Assembly: GCF_002910905.1 (NCBI RefSeq)
Contig: NZ_NEUE01000239.1
Coordinates: 1-37,139, forward strand
Origin: Streptomyces sp. SM11
GTDB taxonomy: Bacteria > Actinomycetota > Actinomycetes > Streptomycetales > Streptomycetaceae
DNA: 37,139 nucleotides
Direction of reading: 5' to 3'
The number at the start of each line of letters is the position of its first letter. Position 1 is the first letter of the stretch. The position numbers and the translations under genes were made by a program. This document shows, piece after piece, positions 15,282-27,400 of this stretch. Under the pieces are notes generated by a model. That model was not told the DNA's origin, made no database searches, and was given only the letters and a program-made list of their open reading frames with translations.

Positions 15282-18200
15282 GTGTCCGGCTCCACCGCCC
15301 GCCAGGTCCCCATCGCCGTGGTCGGCGTGGGCGCCCTGGTCCCCGGCGCGACCGACGCGGCCGGCTACTGGTGGAACGTGACGGGCGGCCGCGACCTGAT
15401 CACCGAGGTGCCCGCCGCCCGCTGGCGCGTGGAGGACCACTACGACCCGGACCCGGCCGCCCCCGACAAGACGTACGCCCGTCGGGGCGCCTTCCTCTCC
15501 GAGGTGGACTTCGACCCGATGGCCTATGGGGTGCCGCCCGCCACTCTGCCGTCGACGGACACCTCCCAGTTGCTCGCCCTGATGGTCGCCGACCAGGTGC
15601 TGGCGGATATCGGCGGCCTGTCCGGGGTGGACCGGGACCGGACCGGCGTCGTCCTCGGCGCGGCCTCCCTCGAACTCCTTCCGCACATGTACGGGCGCAC
15701 CCAGCGCCCCGTGTGGCTGGCGGCGCTGCGGGAGAGCGGCCTCGGCGAGGCGGAGGCGAGGGCCGTGTGCGACCGCATCTCGGCCCGTTTCGCGCCGTGG
15801 CGGGAGTCGTCCTTCCCCGGGCTGCTCGGCAACGTCGTCGCGGGCCGGATCGCCAACCGGTTCGACCTGCACGGCATCAACCACACGACCGACGCCGCCT
15901 GTGCCAGCTCCCTGGCGGCCTTGTCGACGGCGGTCGGTGAGCTGTCCCTCGGCCGCGCCGACCTGGTGATCAGCGGTGGTGTGGACACCGGGAACGACAT
16001 CGGCATGTTCCTGTGCTTCTCCAAGACGCCCGCGCTGTCCCCCAGTGGTGACTGCCGGCCGTTCTCGGACGCGGCCGACGGCACCATGCTCGGCGAAGCC
16101 GTCGTCATGTACGCGCTGAAGCGGTTGTCCGACGCGGAGCGGGACGGTGACCGGATCCACGCCGTGATCCGGGGCATCGGCACCTCGTCCGACGGCAGGA
16201 GCACAGCGATCTACGCCCCGTTGCCCGACGGCCAGGCGCGGGCCCTGCGACGCGCCTACGAGCAGGCGGGCTACGGGCCGGAGACCGTGGAGCTGGTCGA
16301 GGCCCACGGGACCGGCACGAAGGCCGGGGACACCGCCGAACTTGCCGCACTCGGCGAGGTGTTCGGCTCCTCGGGCGGTACCGACGGGCCATGGTGTGCG
16401 ATCGGCTCGGTCAAGTCGCAGATCGGCCACACCAAGTGCGCGGCGGGGGCGGCGGGGCTCCTCAAGGCGGTCATGGCCCTGCACCACAAGGTCCTGCCGC
16501 CGACGGTCAAGGTCGAACGGCCGAATCCGGCGGCCGCCGCCCCCGACGGTCCGTTCTACGTCAACACGGAGACTCGCCCATGGGTACGGCCGGCCGGTCA
16601 TCCCCGCCGGGCAGCGGTGTCGAGTTTCGGCTTCGGCGGCAGCAACTTCCACGTCACGCTGGAGGAGTACGCGCCCTCCGGGTCGGGCCGCGCGGCCCTG
16701 CGCCACCGCACGGCGCCGAGCGAGCTGGTCCTGTTCAGCGGCGACTCCCCCTCGGATCTGGTGCCGCCGCGCACGGACGACGGGCGTCCGCTGGCCGCGC
16801 TCGCACGCGAGAGCCACGCCTCCTTCTCACCCGCCGCGCGGGTACGGCTGGCCGTGGTCGCCGCCGACTCCGAGGAGCTGCGGGAGAAGTACGCGCAGGC
16901 CGCCGTGCTGATCCGGCAGCGCCCCGAGGAGGCGTTCGCCACGCCTGCCGGAGTCCGGTACGCGTGCGGGGAGGCCGCGCCGGGCCGCGTCGGCTTCCTG
17001 TTCCCGGGGCAGGGCTCCCAGTACGTCGGGATGGGAGCCGGTCTCGCCATGCTGGCGCCGGCCGCCCAGGCCGTCTGGGACCGGCTCGGCGGCACCCGCT
17101 TCGACGGACGGCCCCTGCACCGGGTCGTGTTCCCGCCGCCCGCCTTCACCGACGAGGAACGCACCGCGCGACGGGAGCTTCTCCACGCCACCGAGTGGGC
17201 GCAGCCCGCTCTGGCGGTGCACGCGCTCGCCCTGCTGGCGGTGGTACGCGAGCTGGGGCTGCGGCCGGACTGCGTGGCGGGCCACAGCTTCGGTGAGTTG
17301 GTGGCGCTGCACTGTGCGGGCGCACTGGACGCCGAGGAGCTGGTGGGTCTGGCACGTCGCCGCGGCGAGCTGATGCGGGACATCGCGGCTGCCCAGGGCG
17401 CGATGCTGGCGGTGACGGCGGACCGCGCGCATGTGGCGAAGGTGCTGGCCGATGGCGGGGCCGAGGACATCTGGCCGGCCAACCACAACGCCCCGCGCCA
17501 GGTGGTGCTCTCGGGTTCGGTGGAGGCGGTCGTGCGCGCCGAGAAGGCGTTCTCGGCCGAGGGGGTCGGCACCCGCCGGCTGGCCACGTCCACCGCCTTC
17601 CACAGCCCCCTGGTCGCCCCGGCCGTCGAGCCGCTCGCGGCGTATCTGCGCACGGTGCCGCTCGCTGAGCCCCGGATCGAGGTCTACGGCAACACGGACG
17701 CGGCGCCGTACCCGTCGTCACCCGACGAGGTGCGCAGCAGGATCGCCGGTCATCTCGCCTCGCCGGTGCTCTTCCAGGAACAGATCGAGGCGATGTACGC
17801 GGCGGGAGTACGCACCTTCGTCGAGGTCGGCGCCGGCGCCGCCCTGACCGGTCTGGTCGGACAGATCCTCGGAGACCGGGAGCACGCGGCCGTTCCCCTG
17901 GACCGGCCGGCCCGGTCGGGGGCCGACACCCTGCACGCCGCGCTCGGCGAACTCGCCGTACGCGGTATCCCCCTCGGTCTCGACAGCCTCTGGGCACCGT
18001 ACGCCCCGCCCGGAACCCCAGCGAAGGAGCGCGAGCCCCGAATGACCGTGAAGATCAGCGGAGCCAACTACGGCCAGTCCCACAGATCCGGCGCCGCGTC
18101 CACCGCCGCGCCCTCCACTCCGGGACATGAACCGGAACGCTCGCCTCAGCCCGCCCCGGCAGCCGCAACCGATCCCGTCTCCGCGTCCGTGTCCGTGTCC

Positions 18201-21200
18201 GTGTCCGTTCCCGTATCCGCGCCCGACACCCCGGCGGTCCCCATGCCCGCGCACGCCCCCGCCCCGGTCCCCGCCCCGCAGTCGTCGGCGTACGGGACGT
18301 CATCCGCGCCCCGGCGGCCCGAGCCGTCGCAGGGCGTCGGGGCCGAGGGCGCTGTCGGCGGCGACTGGTTCGCCGCCGTCGAAAGTGTCCAGCGGCAGAC
18401 GGCGGAGGCCCACGCGGCCTGCCAACGCATGCTGACCGACAGCCATATGGCCTTTCTGCGGATGACCGAGACGACCCTGGCCGCGATGCTCGGGGTGTCG
18501 CACAAGGGCGGGGCCATGGACCTGCCGGCTCCCACCGCGCCGCTTCCGCTGCCCCGCGCCTCGTCAACGCGGCGCGACCCGGCGCCCGTGGCCCCGGCCG
18601 CTCCGGTCGCGAGTGCCGTTCCGGTGGCAGCACCCGTGTCCGTTCCCCCGGCTCCCACGCACCTCGCACCGGTCGGGGCCGGAGCGGTAGCGGTGTCTCC
18701 GCCCGCACCGGCAGCCGCTCCCGCAGACGGTGCGACGCGTCTGTCGCCGCCGGAGCTGGAGGAGTTGCTCCTGTCGGTGGTGGCCCGGCTCACGGGCTAT
18801 CCCACCGCCATGCTCAACGTGGACATGGAGCTGGAGGCGGACCTGGGCGTCGACTCCATCAAACGCGTCGAGATCCTGTCGGCCGTACGCCAGCAGGTGG
18901 GGGACGCCGCAGCGGGAGATGTCGGGCAGCTCGGCAAGCTCCGTACGCTGCGGGAGATCATCGAATCGCTCACCGGCGGGGTCCGGCCTCCCGAGGCCCC
19001 GGGTGCGGCCGGCCGCGATCCCGAGAGCGGTCCGGGGGCGCAAGCCGTGCCCGGCCTTTCGGCCGCACGAAGCTCCGGCTCCGGCTCCGGCTCCGGCGAG
19101 CCGACGCCGCTGACGCGGCTCGTACCGCGCGCGGTGGAGTCGCCGGCGTCCGGCCTGACCACGGCGGGACTGCTGGACGGGCCCGTAGTGGTGACCGGTG
19201 AGGGTACGGGCGGGTGCCGACTCACCGGCCTCGTCGCCCGGAAACTGGCGGAACGCGGCGTGGAGGCCACCGCCGTGGCGGAGGTGCCCGAAGCCGCGCG
19301 CGGCGTCGTCCACCTCGGCGGATTCACCGCGAACGACACGCCGGAGGAGGCACGAGAGGTCCACCGGTCGGCGCTCCGCGCGGCGCGGGCGGTGGCGGCA
19401 CGGGCGTCCGGGGACGGCGGGGTGTTCGTGACCGTTCAGGACACCGGGGGTGACTTCGGGCTCGGAGGCCATGTGCCCGGCCGTGCGTGGCTGGGCGGGG
19501 TCGCCGGACTGGCCAGGACCGCGGCGAAGGAGTGGCCGGACGCCTCGGTCAGGATCATCGACTGCGAGCGGGGCGGCCGGGACGACGAGGAGGCCGCCGA
19601 AGCGATCGTGCGGGAACTGTTCGAAGGCGGTGCCGACGTGGAGGTCGGCCTCCGCGCGGACGGCACCCGCGCCGTCCCGCGCACGGTGCCCCGGCCGGTG
19701 ACGCCCGGCGACACACGGCGGATCTCTTCCGCATCGGTGATCGTGGCCACCGGAGGGGCCCGCGGGGTGACCGCCGCGGCGCTGCTCGACCTGGCCAGGA
19801 CCCACCGGCCGCGGATCGTGCTGCTGGGCAGGACGGACCTGGCCGCGGAACCTGCCGGTCTGGCGCCGGCCACCGACGAAGCGGCGCTCACCCGCCTGCT
19901 CGCGGAGCGCTCCACCGGGGCGGCGGCGGATTCCACCCCCGCCCGGATCACGGAGCGGGCCCGGGGGATCCTGGCCGCCCGCGAGGTACGGGCGACACTG
20001 GCGGAGCTGGAGGCCGCGGGGTCACCCGTCCGGTACGTCCGGGTGGACGCCCGCGACGGTGACGCCCTCGCCGCGGCTCTGCGCGATGTGCGCGAGACGT
20101 GGGGGCCGGTCACCGGCATCGTGCACGGTGCGGGGGTGCTGGCGGACAAGCGGATCGTCGACAAGACCGACCAGCAGGCGGAGCTGGTGATGTCCACCAA
20201 GGTGGAGGGGCTGCGGGCGCTCCTGGCGGCGACGGCCGACGATCCCCTGGACACGATCTGCCTGTTCTCCTCGGTGGCCGCCGTGTTCGGCAACCCGGGG
20301 CAGAGCGACTACGCCATGGCCAACGAGATCCTCCAGCAGGTCGCGTCGGCCGAACAGACCCGCCGCCCCGGCTGTCTGGTGCGGTGCGTGGCGTGGGGTC
20401 CCTGGCAGGGCGGCATGGTCACCCCGGCCCTGGCCGCGCGTTTCGGCCGGTCGGGGGTCCCGCTCATCCCCCTGGACCAGGGCGCCGCGGCCTTCACCGC
20501 CGAGTTGAGCTCCTCCGGTGGGGCCCGCGTCATCCTGACGGCCGGGGACGACCCGGCCGCCCTGTCCCCGGCCGTCGATCCCCGTCGCGCACAGTTGCTC
20601 GTCCGCTCGGACACCCTGCCGCAGCTGGCCGACCACGCGCCCGCCGGGGTGCCGGTGCTGCCCGTGGCCCTGGTGCTGAGCTGGTTCGCGGGTGCGGCCG
20701 CCTCGTGGCTGCCCACCGCAGGGCGGCTCGTCCTGCGTGATCTGCGGGTGTACAAGAAGTACCCCCTGCCGGAGCTGTCCGGCAGGGGCCACCGGCTCAC
20801 CCTGCTCGGCAGCCGGGGCGCACCGGGGCCCTCCTCGGACCTGGAGGCGGAGCTGCGGGGCCAGGACGGCCCGGCACACTTCCGGGCCGTCCTCAGCACC
20901 GGCGACGAGGAGCCCGAGGCGAGCACGTGGGGCACCCCGGACGGCCTGAAGCCGCTCGACCGGACCGCCTGGTACGACGGGGACGTCCTCTTCCACGGCC
21001 CCCGGTTCCAGGCCCTGCGCACGGTGCGCGGTGTCTCGGAACACGGAGCCGAGGCGACCGTCGCGGGCCTGCGTGCCCTGGACTGGTCGGGCGAGCACTG
21101 GCCGCTCGACGCGGCCGCCGTGGACGGTGCGCTCCAACTCGCCCTGCTCTGGGGCGAAAAGGCGCTCGGTGCGGCGACGCTGCCGATGTCCGTGGCCGAG

Positions 21201-21365
21201 TGCAGGGTGCACCGGCACGGCCCGGTGGACGGCGCCGTGCGATGTGTGGTCCGGGGACGGAAGGCGCACGACGCGGGGGCGCGCTGCGACGCGGCACTGA
21301 TCGACGCCGACGGGTCCGTCCGGCTGGAACTGATCGGTGTCGAACTCGTCCGCCGCCCCTCCTGA
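15282..21365 (+). CDS. pfaA: PfaA-like iterative synthase, KS-AT-ACP-KR-DH with a single ACP
   Basis: 2027 residues from the GTG at 15282 (GAGGAG 7 bases upstream). Domains in order: KS about 8-455 with Cys207 in DAACASS, His342 in HGTGT and His383 in QIGHTKC; AT about 570-890 with FPGQGSQY, Ser669 in GHSFGE and His774 in AFHS; a Pro/Ala/Ser linker with a VSVSVSVPVS run and a conserved helix (QTAEAHAACQRM); one ACP about 1155-1235 with Ser1192 in LGVDSIKR; KR about 1270-1760 with ATGGARGVTA and Tyr1677 in QSDYAMANE; and a double-hotdog PKS-type DH about 1765-2025 with His1785 in HxxxGxxxxP and Asp1948 in DGALQ. All catalytic residues are present. In PfaA proteins of EPA/DHA producers the ACP is repeated about 3-9 times; here I find only one. 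A shorter, slower or differently released chain could follow. It acts with PfaD and the PfaC-like protein and needs a phosphopantetheinyl transferase encoded elsewhere. Confidence 0.93.
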   Translation: MSGSTARQVPIAVVGVGALVPGATDAAGYWWNVTGGRDLITEVPAARWRVEDHYDPDPAAPDKTYARRGAFLSEVDFDPMAYGVPPATLPSTDTSQLLALMVADQVLADIGGLSGVDRDRTGVVLGAASLELLPHMYGRTQRPVWLAALRESGLGEAEARAVCDRISARFAPWRESSFPGLLGNVVAGRIANRFDLHGINHTTDAACASSLAALSTAVGELSLGRADLVISGGVDTGNDIGMFLCFSKTPALSPSGDCRPFSDAADGTMLGEAVVMYALKRLSDAERDGDRIHAVIRGIGTSSDGRSTAIYAPLPDGQARALRRAYEQAGYGPETVELVEAHGTGTKAGDTAELAALGEVFGSSGGTDGPWCAIGSVKSQIGHTKCAAGAAGLLKAVMALHHKVLPPTVKVERPNPAAAAPDGPFYVNTETRPWVRPAGHPRRAAVSSFGFGGSNFHVTLEEYAPSGSGRAALRHRTAPSELVLFSGDSPSDLVPPRTDDGRPLAALARESHASFSPAARVRLAVVAADSEELREKYAQAAVLIRQRPEEAFATPAGVRYACGEAAPGRVGFLFPGQGSQYVGMGAGLAMLAPAAQAVWDRLGGTRFDGRPLHRVVFPPPAFTDEERTARRELLHATEWAQPALAVHALALLAVVRELGLRPDCVAGHSFGELVALHCAGALDAEELVGLARRRGELMRDIAAAQGAMLAVTADRAHVAKVLADGGAEDIWPANHNAPRQVVLSGSVEAVVRAEKAFSAEGVGTRRLATSTAFHSPLVAPAVEPLAAYLRTVPLAEPRIEVYGNTDAAPYPSSPDEVRSRIAGHLASPVLFQEQIEAMYAAGVRTFVEVGAGAALTGLVGQILGDREHAAVPLDRPARSGADTLHAALGELAVRGIPLGLDSLWAPYAPPGTPAKEREPRMTVKISGANYGQSHRSGAASTAAPSTPGHEPERSPQPAPAAATDPVSASVSVSVSVPVSAPDTPAVPMPAHAPAPVPAPQSSAYGTSSAPRRPEPSQGVGAEGAVGGDWFAAVESVQRQTAEAHAACQRMLTDSHMAFLRMTETTLAAMLGVSHKGGAMDLPAPTAPLPLPRASSTRRDPAPVAPAAPVASAVPVAAPVSVPPAPTHLAPVGAGAVAVSPPAPAAAPADGATRLSPPELEELLLSVVARLTGYPTAMLNVDMELEADLGVDSIKRVEILSAVRQQVGDAAAGDVGQLGKLRTLREIIESLTGGVRPPEAPGAAGRDPESGPGAQAVPGLSAARSSGSGSGSGEPTPLTRLVPRAVESPASGLTTAGLLDGPVVVTGEGTGGCRLTGLVARKLAERGVEATAVAEVPEAARGVVHLGGFTANDTPEEAREVHRSALRAARAVAARASGDGGVFVTVQDTGGDFGLGGHVPGRAWLGGVAGLARTAAKEWPDASVRIIDCERGGRDDEEAAEAIVRELFEGGADVEVGLRADGTRAVPRTVPRPVTPGDTRRISSASVIVATGGARGVTAAALLDLARTHRPRIVLLGRTDLAAEPAGLAPATDEAALTRLLAERSTGAAADSTPARITERARGILAAREVRATLAELEAAGSPVRYVRVDARDGDALAAALRDVRETWGPVTGIVHGAGVLADKRIVDKTDQQAELVMSTKVEGLRALLAATADDPLDTICLFSSVAAVFGNPGQSDYAMANEILQQVASAEQTRRPGCLVRCVAWGPWQGGMVTPALAARFGRSGVPLIPLDQGAAAFTAELSSSGGARVILTAGDDPAALSPAVDPRRAQLLVRSDTLPQLADHAPAGVPVLPVALVLSWFAGAAASWLPTAGRLVLRDLRVYKKYPLPELSGRGHRLTLLGSRGAPGPSSDLEAELRGQDGPAHFRAVLSTGDEEPEASTWGTPDGLKPLDRTAWYDGDVLFHGPRFQALRTVRGVSEHGAEATVAGLRALDWSGEHWPLDAAAVDGALQLALLWGEKALGAATLPMSVAECRVHRHGPVDGAVRCVVRGRKAHDAGARCDAALIDADGSVRLELIGVELVRRPS

Positions 21366-21405
21366 CCCCGTCCCGGCCTCCGCCCTGCCGTGAAACGAGA
21401 TCCGT

Positions 21406-24400
21406 ATGCCTGTCGAACCGATCGCCGTCGTCGGACGGGGCTGTGTGCTGCCCGGCGCGCTCGACCCGGACACGTTCTGGGAGAACATCGCCGCGGGCCG
21501 GGTGAGCCTGTCTGCCGCCCCGCCCGGCCGGTGGCGGTTGCCGCGCCGCTGGGCCATGGGCACGGTGGACGACCACCTCGACCGCACCTGGACCGAGGTC
21601 GGCGGCTACGTCCAGGGGTTCGGGTCCGTCTTCGACCCGGGCGGCTTCCGGATCGCCCCCGAGCGGATCGCGTCGCTGGACCCGCTCTTCCACTGGGTCC
21701 TGTACGGGGTACGGCAGGCGCTCGCCGAGGCGGGCCGCACGGGCCCGCTCCCGCGCGGGGGGCTGGTGCTGGGGAACCTGTCGTACCCGACGTCCGCCGG
21801 GGCGGCCTTCGCCGAACACGTCTGGCTGTCCGCGCAGCGGCCCCGGCTGCGCGACGCCCTGCTGACGGGTGAGCGTCGTGCGCGCCCGGACGCCCGCAAC
21901 CGCTTCTCGTCCGGGCTGCCCGCCCTGCTCGCGGCCCGCGCGCTGGGGCTCGGGGCGGGGGCGTGGTCTCTCGACGCCGCCTGCGCGTCCTCGTTGTACG
22001 CGATCAAGCTGGCGTGCGACCGGCTGCACGACGGCACCGCCGACCTGATGGTGGCCGGTGCGGTCAGCCGCCCCGATCCCCTCTTTCCGCAGGTGGGGTT
22101 CTGCGGGCTGTCCGCGACGAGCCGTACGGGGCGCAGCCGTCCGTTCCACCGGGACGCGGACGGGCTGGTGCACGGCGAGGGGGCCGGGTTCGTCGCCCTG
22201 ATGCGGCTCTCCGGGGCACGCGCCGCCGGCCTGCCCGTGCTCGGTGTGATCCGCGGTGTGGGGCTGTCCAACGACGGGCGCGGCTCGGGGCTGATCAGCC
22301 CGTCGGAGGAGGGCCAGGTGCGGGCCATGCGCCTGGCGTACGACAGGGCGGGCGTCGCGCCCGAGTCGGTGTCGCTCGTCGAGTGCCATGCGACGGGGAC
22401 GCCGGTGGGTGACGCGGTGGAGGCGCGCGGCATGGCCCGGGTCTTCGGGGCCGCCGACGACGTCCCCATCGGTTCGGCCAAGTCGAACGTCGGTCACCTG
22501 CTCGCCTCGGCGGGCGTGACGGGACTGCTGAAGGTGCTCGGGGCGATGCGTGCGGGGGTCCGTCCGGCGACGCTCGGCGCCGGGCGGCCGCTGGACGTGC
22601 TGGCGGGCACGCCGTTGCGGGTGCTGACCGCACCGGAGGAGTGGGTGGGTCCGCGCAGGGCCGCGGTGAGCGCCTTCGGGTTCGGCGGGACCAACGCCCA
22701 CGTGATCGTCGACCATCCGCAGGACGCGCCCCCGTCCGCCGCACCCGGTCCGGCGCGGGGCTCGGCGTCCGGTGTCCGGCGTGCCGACCCGGCCGCCGAT
22801 GCGCCGCCCTCGGACCCGGTACCCGACGCGCGGGAGTCCGGTACACCGGTGGCGATCGTCGCCGTCGGTGCCCGGGTCGGCGAGGGGACGTCCACCGAGG
22901 ACTTTCGCCGGGCGGTGCTGGGCGGTGAACGGCGCGGCCCCGTCGTGGAGATCCCCGTGGAACTGACGGACCTGTGCTTCCCGCCGCTGGGCCTGGAGCG
23001 CACCGTGCGTCATCAGCTCCTGGTCCTGGAGGCCGCCCGGGAGGCCGTACGGACGGTGAGCCTGCCGCGTGAGCGGACCATGGTGGTCATCGGTACGGGG
23101 GTGGACCCCGAGGTGGCGCGCGCGGGTGCCCGCTGGCGGGTTCCGTACTGGATGGAGCAGTCGGGGGTGGCCCCCACCGGTCCGTCGGCGGATCTCGCCC
23201 GGGAAGCCTTCACTCCGCCGATGACGGCGGAGGGCGTGGTGGGCAGCATGCCGAACCTCGCGGCGAACCGCATCAGTACGCAACTGGATCTGGGCGGGCC
23301 CGGGTTCACGGTGTCCGCGGAGGAGGCGTCCGGGCTGGTCGCGCTGGAGCTCGCGGCCCGGGCCGTCCGGTCGGGGGAGGCCGACGCCGCTCTCGTGGGT
23401 GCCACCGACCTGTCCTGCGAGGCGGTCCACCGGGCCGCCCTGCGGGAGCTCGGTCACGGGGACGAGCCCGGGGACGCCGCCGTCGTCCTGGTCCTCAAGC
23501 CCCTGGACTCCGCGCGCGGGGCCGGCGACACCGTCATCGCCCTGCTCGACGAGGGGGCCGCCGACGAGCCCGACATGGTCATCGGCGACGGCCCCAAGGC
23601 GGTGTCCGACCCCGCGTCGGTCTTCGGGCGGGCCCATGCCGCGTCGGGGCTGGTTTCCGTCGCGGTCGCGGCGCTGTCGCTCCAGCACCGCGCGGTCCCC
23701 CGTGCGGGCGAACCCGCGGACACCGCGGCCGTCGCCCATACCGCGCGGGTCGTCGTCGAGCCGCTGGAGGGACCGGCCGCGAGCGTTCGGCTGCGCGCGG
23801 GGGATCCCCGGGCGTGGCTGCGGGGCCGGGCTCCGCGCCTGCGCGTCTTCTCCGGGGCCGACCGCCGGGAGGTGCTGGACGCGCTGGAATCCGGTACGGA
23901 GTCCTCGGTCGGGCCCGCCCGGCTGGCGTTCGTGGTCGACGGTGACACCACGCCGCAGGACCGCGAGGAAGCCGCCCACCGCTGGCTGACGCGGGGCGGG
24001 GTCCGTCCGGCCGACGTGTTCTACCGAGACGGGCCGGTCACCGGGCAGACCGCCTTCGTGTACACGAACGGTTCGGCCGCGTACCCGGGGATGGGCCACG
24101 AGCTGATGCTCGCGTGCCCGTCGCTGGGCGAAACCGTCCGGGAGAAGCATCGGGCGGTGGGGACGCGGCTCCGGTCCCGGGTGGAGCCGGGAGTGCTCGG
24201 CCAGATCTGGTCGGTCGCCGAACTGGCCGTGCTCCACACGGTGTTCAGCCGCAAGGTTCTGGGGCTGCGGCCCGACGCGGCGCTCGGCTACTCCTCGGGC
24301 GAGTCCACGGCGCTCGTCGCACTGGGGGCCTGGCCGGACGCCTCGGGACTGTACGAGGCCACCCGGGACAGCGGTCTGTTCACGACCGAACTCACGGGTG

Positions 24401-27400
24401 AGCTGCGGGCGGTCCGACGCTCCTGGCGGCGGCGGGGCATCCAGGGCTCCCGGTGGTCGAGCTACCTGGTCGGGGCTCCCCTGGAAGCCGTCCGCGCGGA
24501 GCTCGCCGCGGAGGCCGCGGTCCATCTGATGGCGGTGAACGCGCCCGGGGTCTGTGTCATCGGCGGCGAGTCCCGGGCGTGCGCCGCGGTCGTGGCCAGG
24601 ATCGGTGCCGACCGGGCGATCGAGCTGGACTACGACATGGCGGCTCACGCGCCGGAGCTGGCCGAGGTCGAGGAGGTGTGGCGCGCGACCCACCGCCGTC
24701 ACACCGTCGAGGTGCCCGGAGTGCGGTTCTACAGCGGGGCCACCGGGCGGGCGTACCGGCCGACGGCCGAGCGTGCCGCCGAGGCGATCACGGCTCAGGG
24801 GCTCGGCACGATCGACTTCGCGGCCACGGTCGAGCAGGCGTGGGCGGACGGTGTCCGGATCTTCGTGGAACACGGGCCCCGGAGGCTGTGCACCGGATGG
24901 ATCAAACGGGTGCTCGGCGACCGGGAGCATGTGGCCGTCGCGTTGGACGTCCCGGGGGACACCGGGCTGCGGCACCTGTGCCTCGCGGTCGGCGAACTCG
25001 TCGTCGCCGGAGTGCCGGTGGAGGCGGACGCGCTGTTCGCCCGGCTCGCCGACGCCGCGACGGAACCCCCTCGCCCCGGCCCCACCGTCACCGTTCGCGT
25101 ACCCCCGTCCCCGTGCCTTCCGCCGCCCCTGGAGCCTGCCGTGACCGTTCTGCCCCGGGCCCCCGAGCTGACCCCGGTCCCGGACCGTGGCCCCGGCCGG
25201 TTCGCCGCCCCGGCGGAGCCGGGGGCGACGGGGGCCGGTGCCGTGGCCGCCCGGCACAGTCTCCGGGTCGCCGCACTGCACCAGGAGGTCATGGCCGCGC
25301 ACACCGAGGCCCATCAGCGGTTCCTGCGGCTTTCCGCCCTCGCCCTCACGGCACTGACGGCTGCCGGCACGACCGGAACCGGTCCCCGCCCCGCTCCCGT
25401 ACGGCCACTCGGGCTCATCGCACCGCGTCCCCTCGCGTCGCCCCCGGTGCCGGCTCCGAAGCCCGGGCCCACGTTCGACCGCGCCCAACTGGAGCACCTG
25501 GCCGCCCGCGAGATCTCCACCCTGTTCGGCCCGCGCTTCGCGGAGCAGGACGGCTACGCGGTACAGACCAGGATGCCCGGGCCGCCCATGCTGCTCGCCG
25601 ACCGGGTCACCGGTATCGACGCCGTCCCCGCGGCGCTCACCCTGCCGGGCCCGGTGCGCACGGACGGCAGGATCTGGACGGAGACCGACGTCCTGCCCGG
25701 CAGTTGGCACCTGGACTCCACGGGGCGCATGCCGGCCGGTCTGCTGATCGAGGCGGGCCAGGCCGACCTGCTCCTGCTCAGCTGGCTGGGTGTCGACCTC
25801 CTCAACCGGGGCGAGCGCGCCTACCGGCTGCTCGGCTGCGAGGTGGCGTTCCACGGCAGCCCGCCGGAAGCGGGCGACACCCTGTGCTTCGAGATCCACA
25901 TCGACGGCCACGCGGAGGCCGACGGCGTCCGGCTGGCCTTCTTCCACTACGACTGCTACGTGGACGGCGAACTGCGGCTGAGTGTCCGCAAGGGCCAGGC
26001 CGGGTTCTTCACCCCCGCGGAACTCGCCGACAGCGGTGGCGTCCGGTGGGATCCCGCCGAGCACCCGCCCGGCGACGGACTGCCGCTCGACCCGCCGGCC
26101 GTACGCTGCGAACGGACCCGCTTCGGTGCGGACCGGATGCGGGCCCTGTCCCAGGGGCGGCCCGCCGACTGCTTCGGGCCCGGCTGGGAGGCGACGGCGG
26201 CCCACGTCCGTTCCCCGCGGCTCGACGAGGGCCGGCTGCGGCTGCTGGACGAGGTCACCGCCTTCGACCCGGCCGGAGGGCCGTGGGGCCGCGGCTATCT
26301 GCGTGCCGAGACCTCGTTGTCTCCGGACGACTGGTTCTTCACCGGCCACTTCAAGAACGACCCCTGCATGCCGGGCACCCTGATGCTCCAGGGCGGTCTC
26401 CAGGCGATGGCGTTCTACCTCACAGCCATGGGGTTCACGCTCGACCGGGACGGCTGGCGCTTCGAACCGGTCAGCGACCACCCCTCCACGGCGGTGTGCC
26501 GAGGCCAGGCGACCCCGGAGGGCCGGCGGGTCGTCTACGAGCTGTTCGTCCGCGGCGTCTCGGCCGGGCCGATTCCGACGCTCCACGCCGACATCCTGGG
26601 CTCGGTGGACGGGGCGAAGGCGTTCCTGGGCCGCGACATGGCGCTCCGGCTGGTCCCCGACTGGCCGCTGTCGCACTGGCGGCACTCGGGCCCGCCCGCC
26701 GTCCAGACCGACGGGAACCCGGTGCCGCTGCCACGGCTGGCCGGACTGACCGGGCACCGGGAGGAGAAGCCGGTGGCGGTGGCCGCCGACGGATTCCCCT
26801 TCGACCACGCCTCGCTGCTGGCGTGTGCGTGGGGCAGGCCGACTGAGGCGTTCGGCGCCATGTACGAGCCCTTCGACGGCATGCGCAGGGTGGCCCGGCT
26901 CCCCGGCCCGCCGTACCACTTCATGAGCCGGATCGTGGCGGTGGACGGGCCGCAGGCCGGGATGCGTGAGGGCAGCGTCGTCGTCGCTGAGTACGACGTA
27001 CCGGACCGAGCGTGGTACTTCGAGCAGAACGGTGGCCGGGCCATGCCGTTCGCCGTCCTCACCGAGATCGCGCTGCAACCGTGCGGATGGCTCGCCTCGT
27101 ACGTGGGCAGCGCGTTGACCAGCGGGACCGACCTGCTGTTCCGCAACCTCGACGGGTCCGGAACCGTCATCGGCGAGGTCACCCCGGCCACCCGCACGGT
27201 GCGCACCAGGGCCGAGCTGACGCGGGTCTCGTGCAGCGGAGACATGATCATCGAGTCGTTCCGGGTGACGTGCACGGCCGACGACGCGCCCATGTTCGAA
27301 CTTTCCACGGTCTTCGGGTACTTCCCCCGGTCGGCCTTCGAGAACCAGCAGGGTCTCGCGACGTCGGCCGACGACCGGACCCGCCTCGACGAGCCGTGCG

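Noticed and set aside
18183..19100. Short tandem repeats (GTGTCC and GGCTCC runs) inside the PfaA-like gene
   Set aside because: They encode Val-Ser and Ser-Gly linkers between AT, ACP and KR; ordinary interdomain spacers rather than regulatory or CRISPR repeats.
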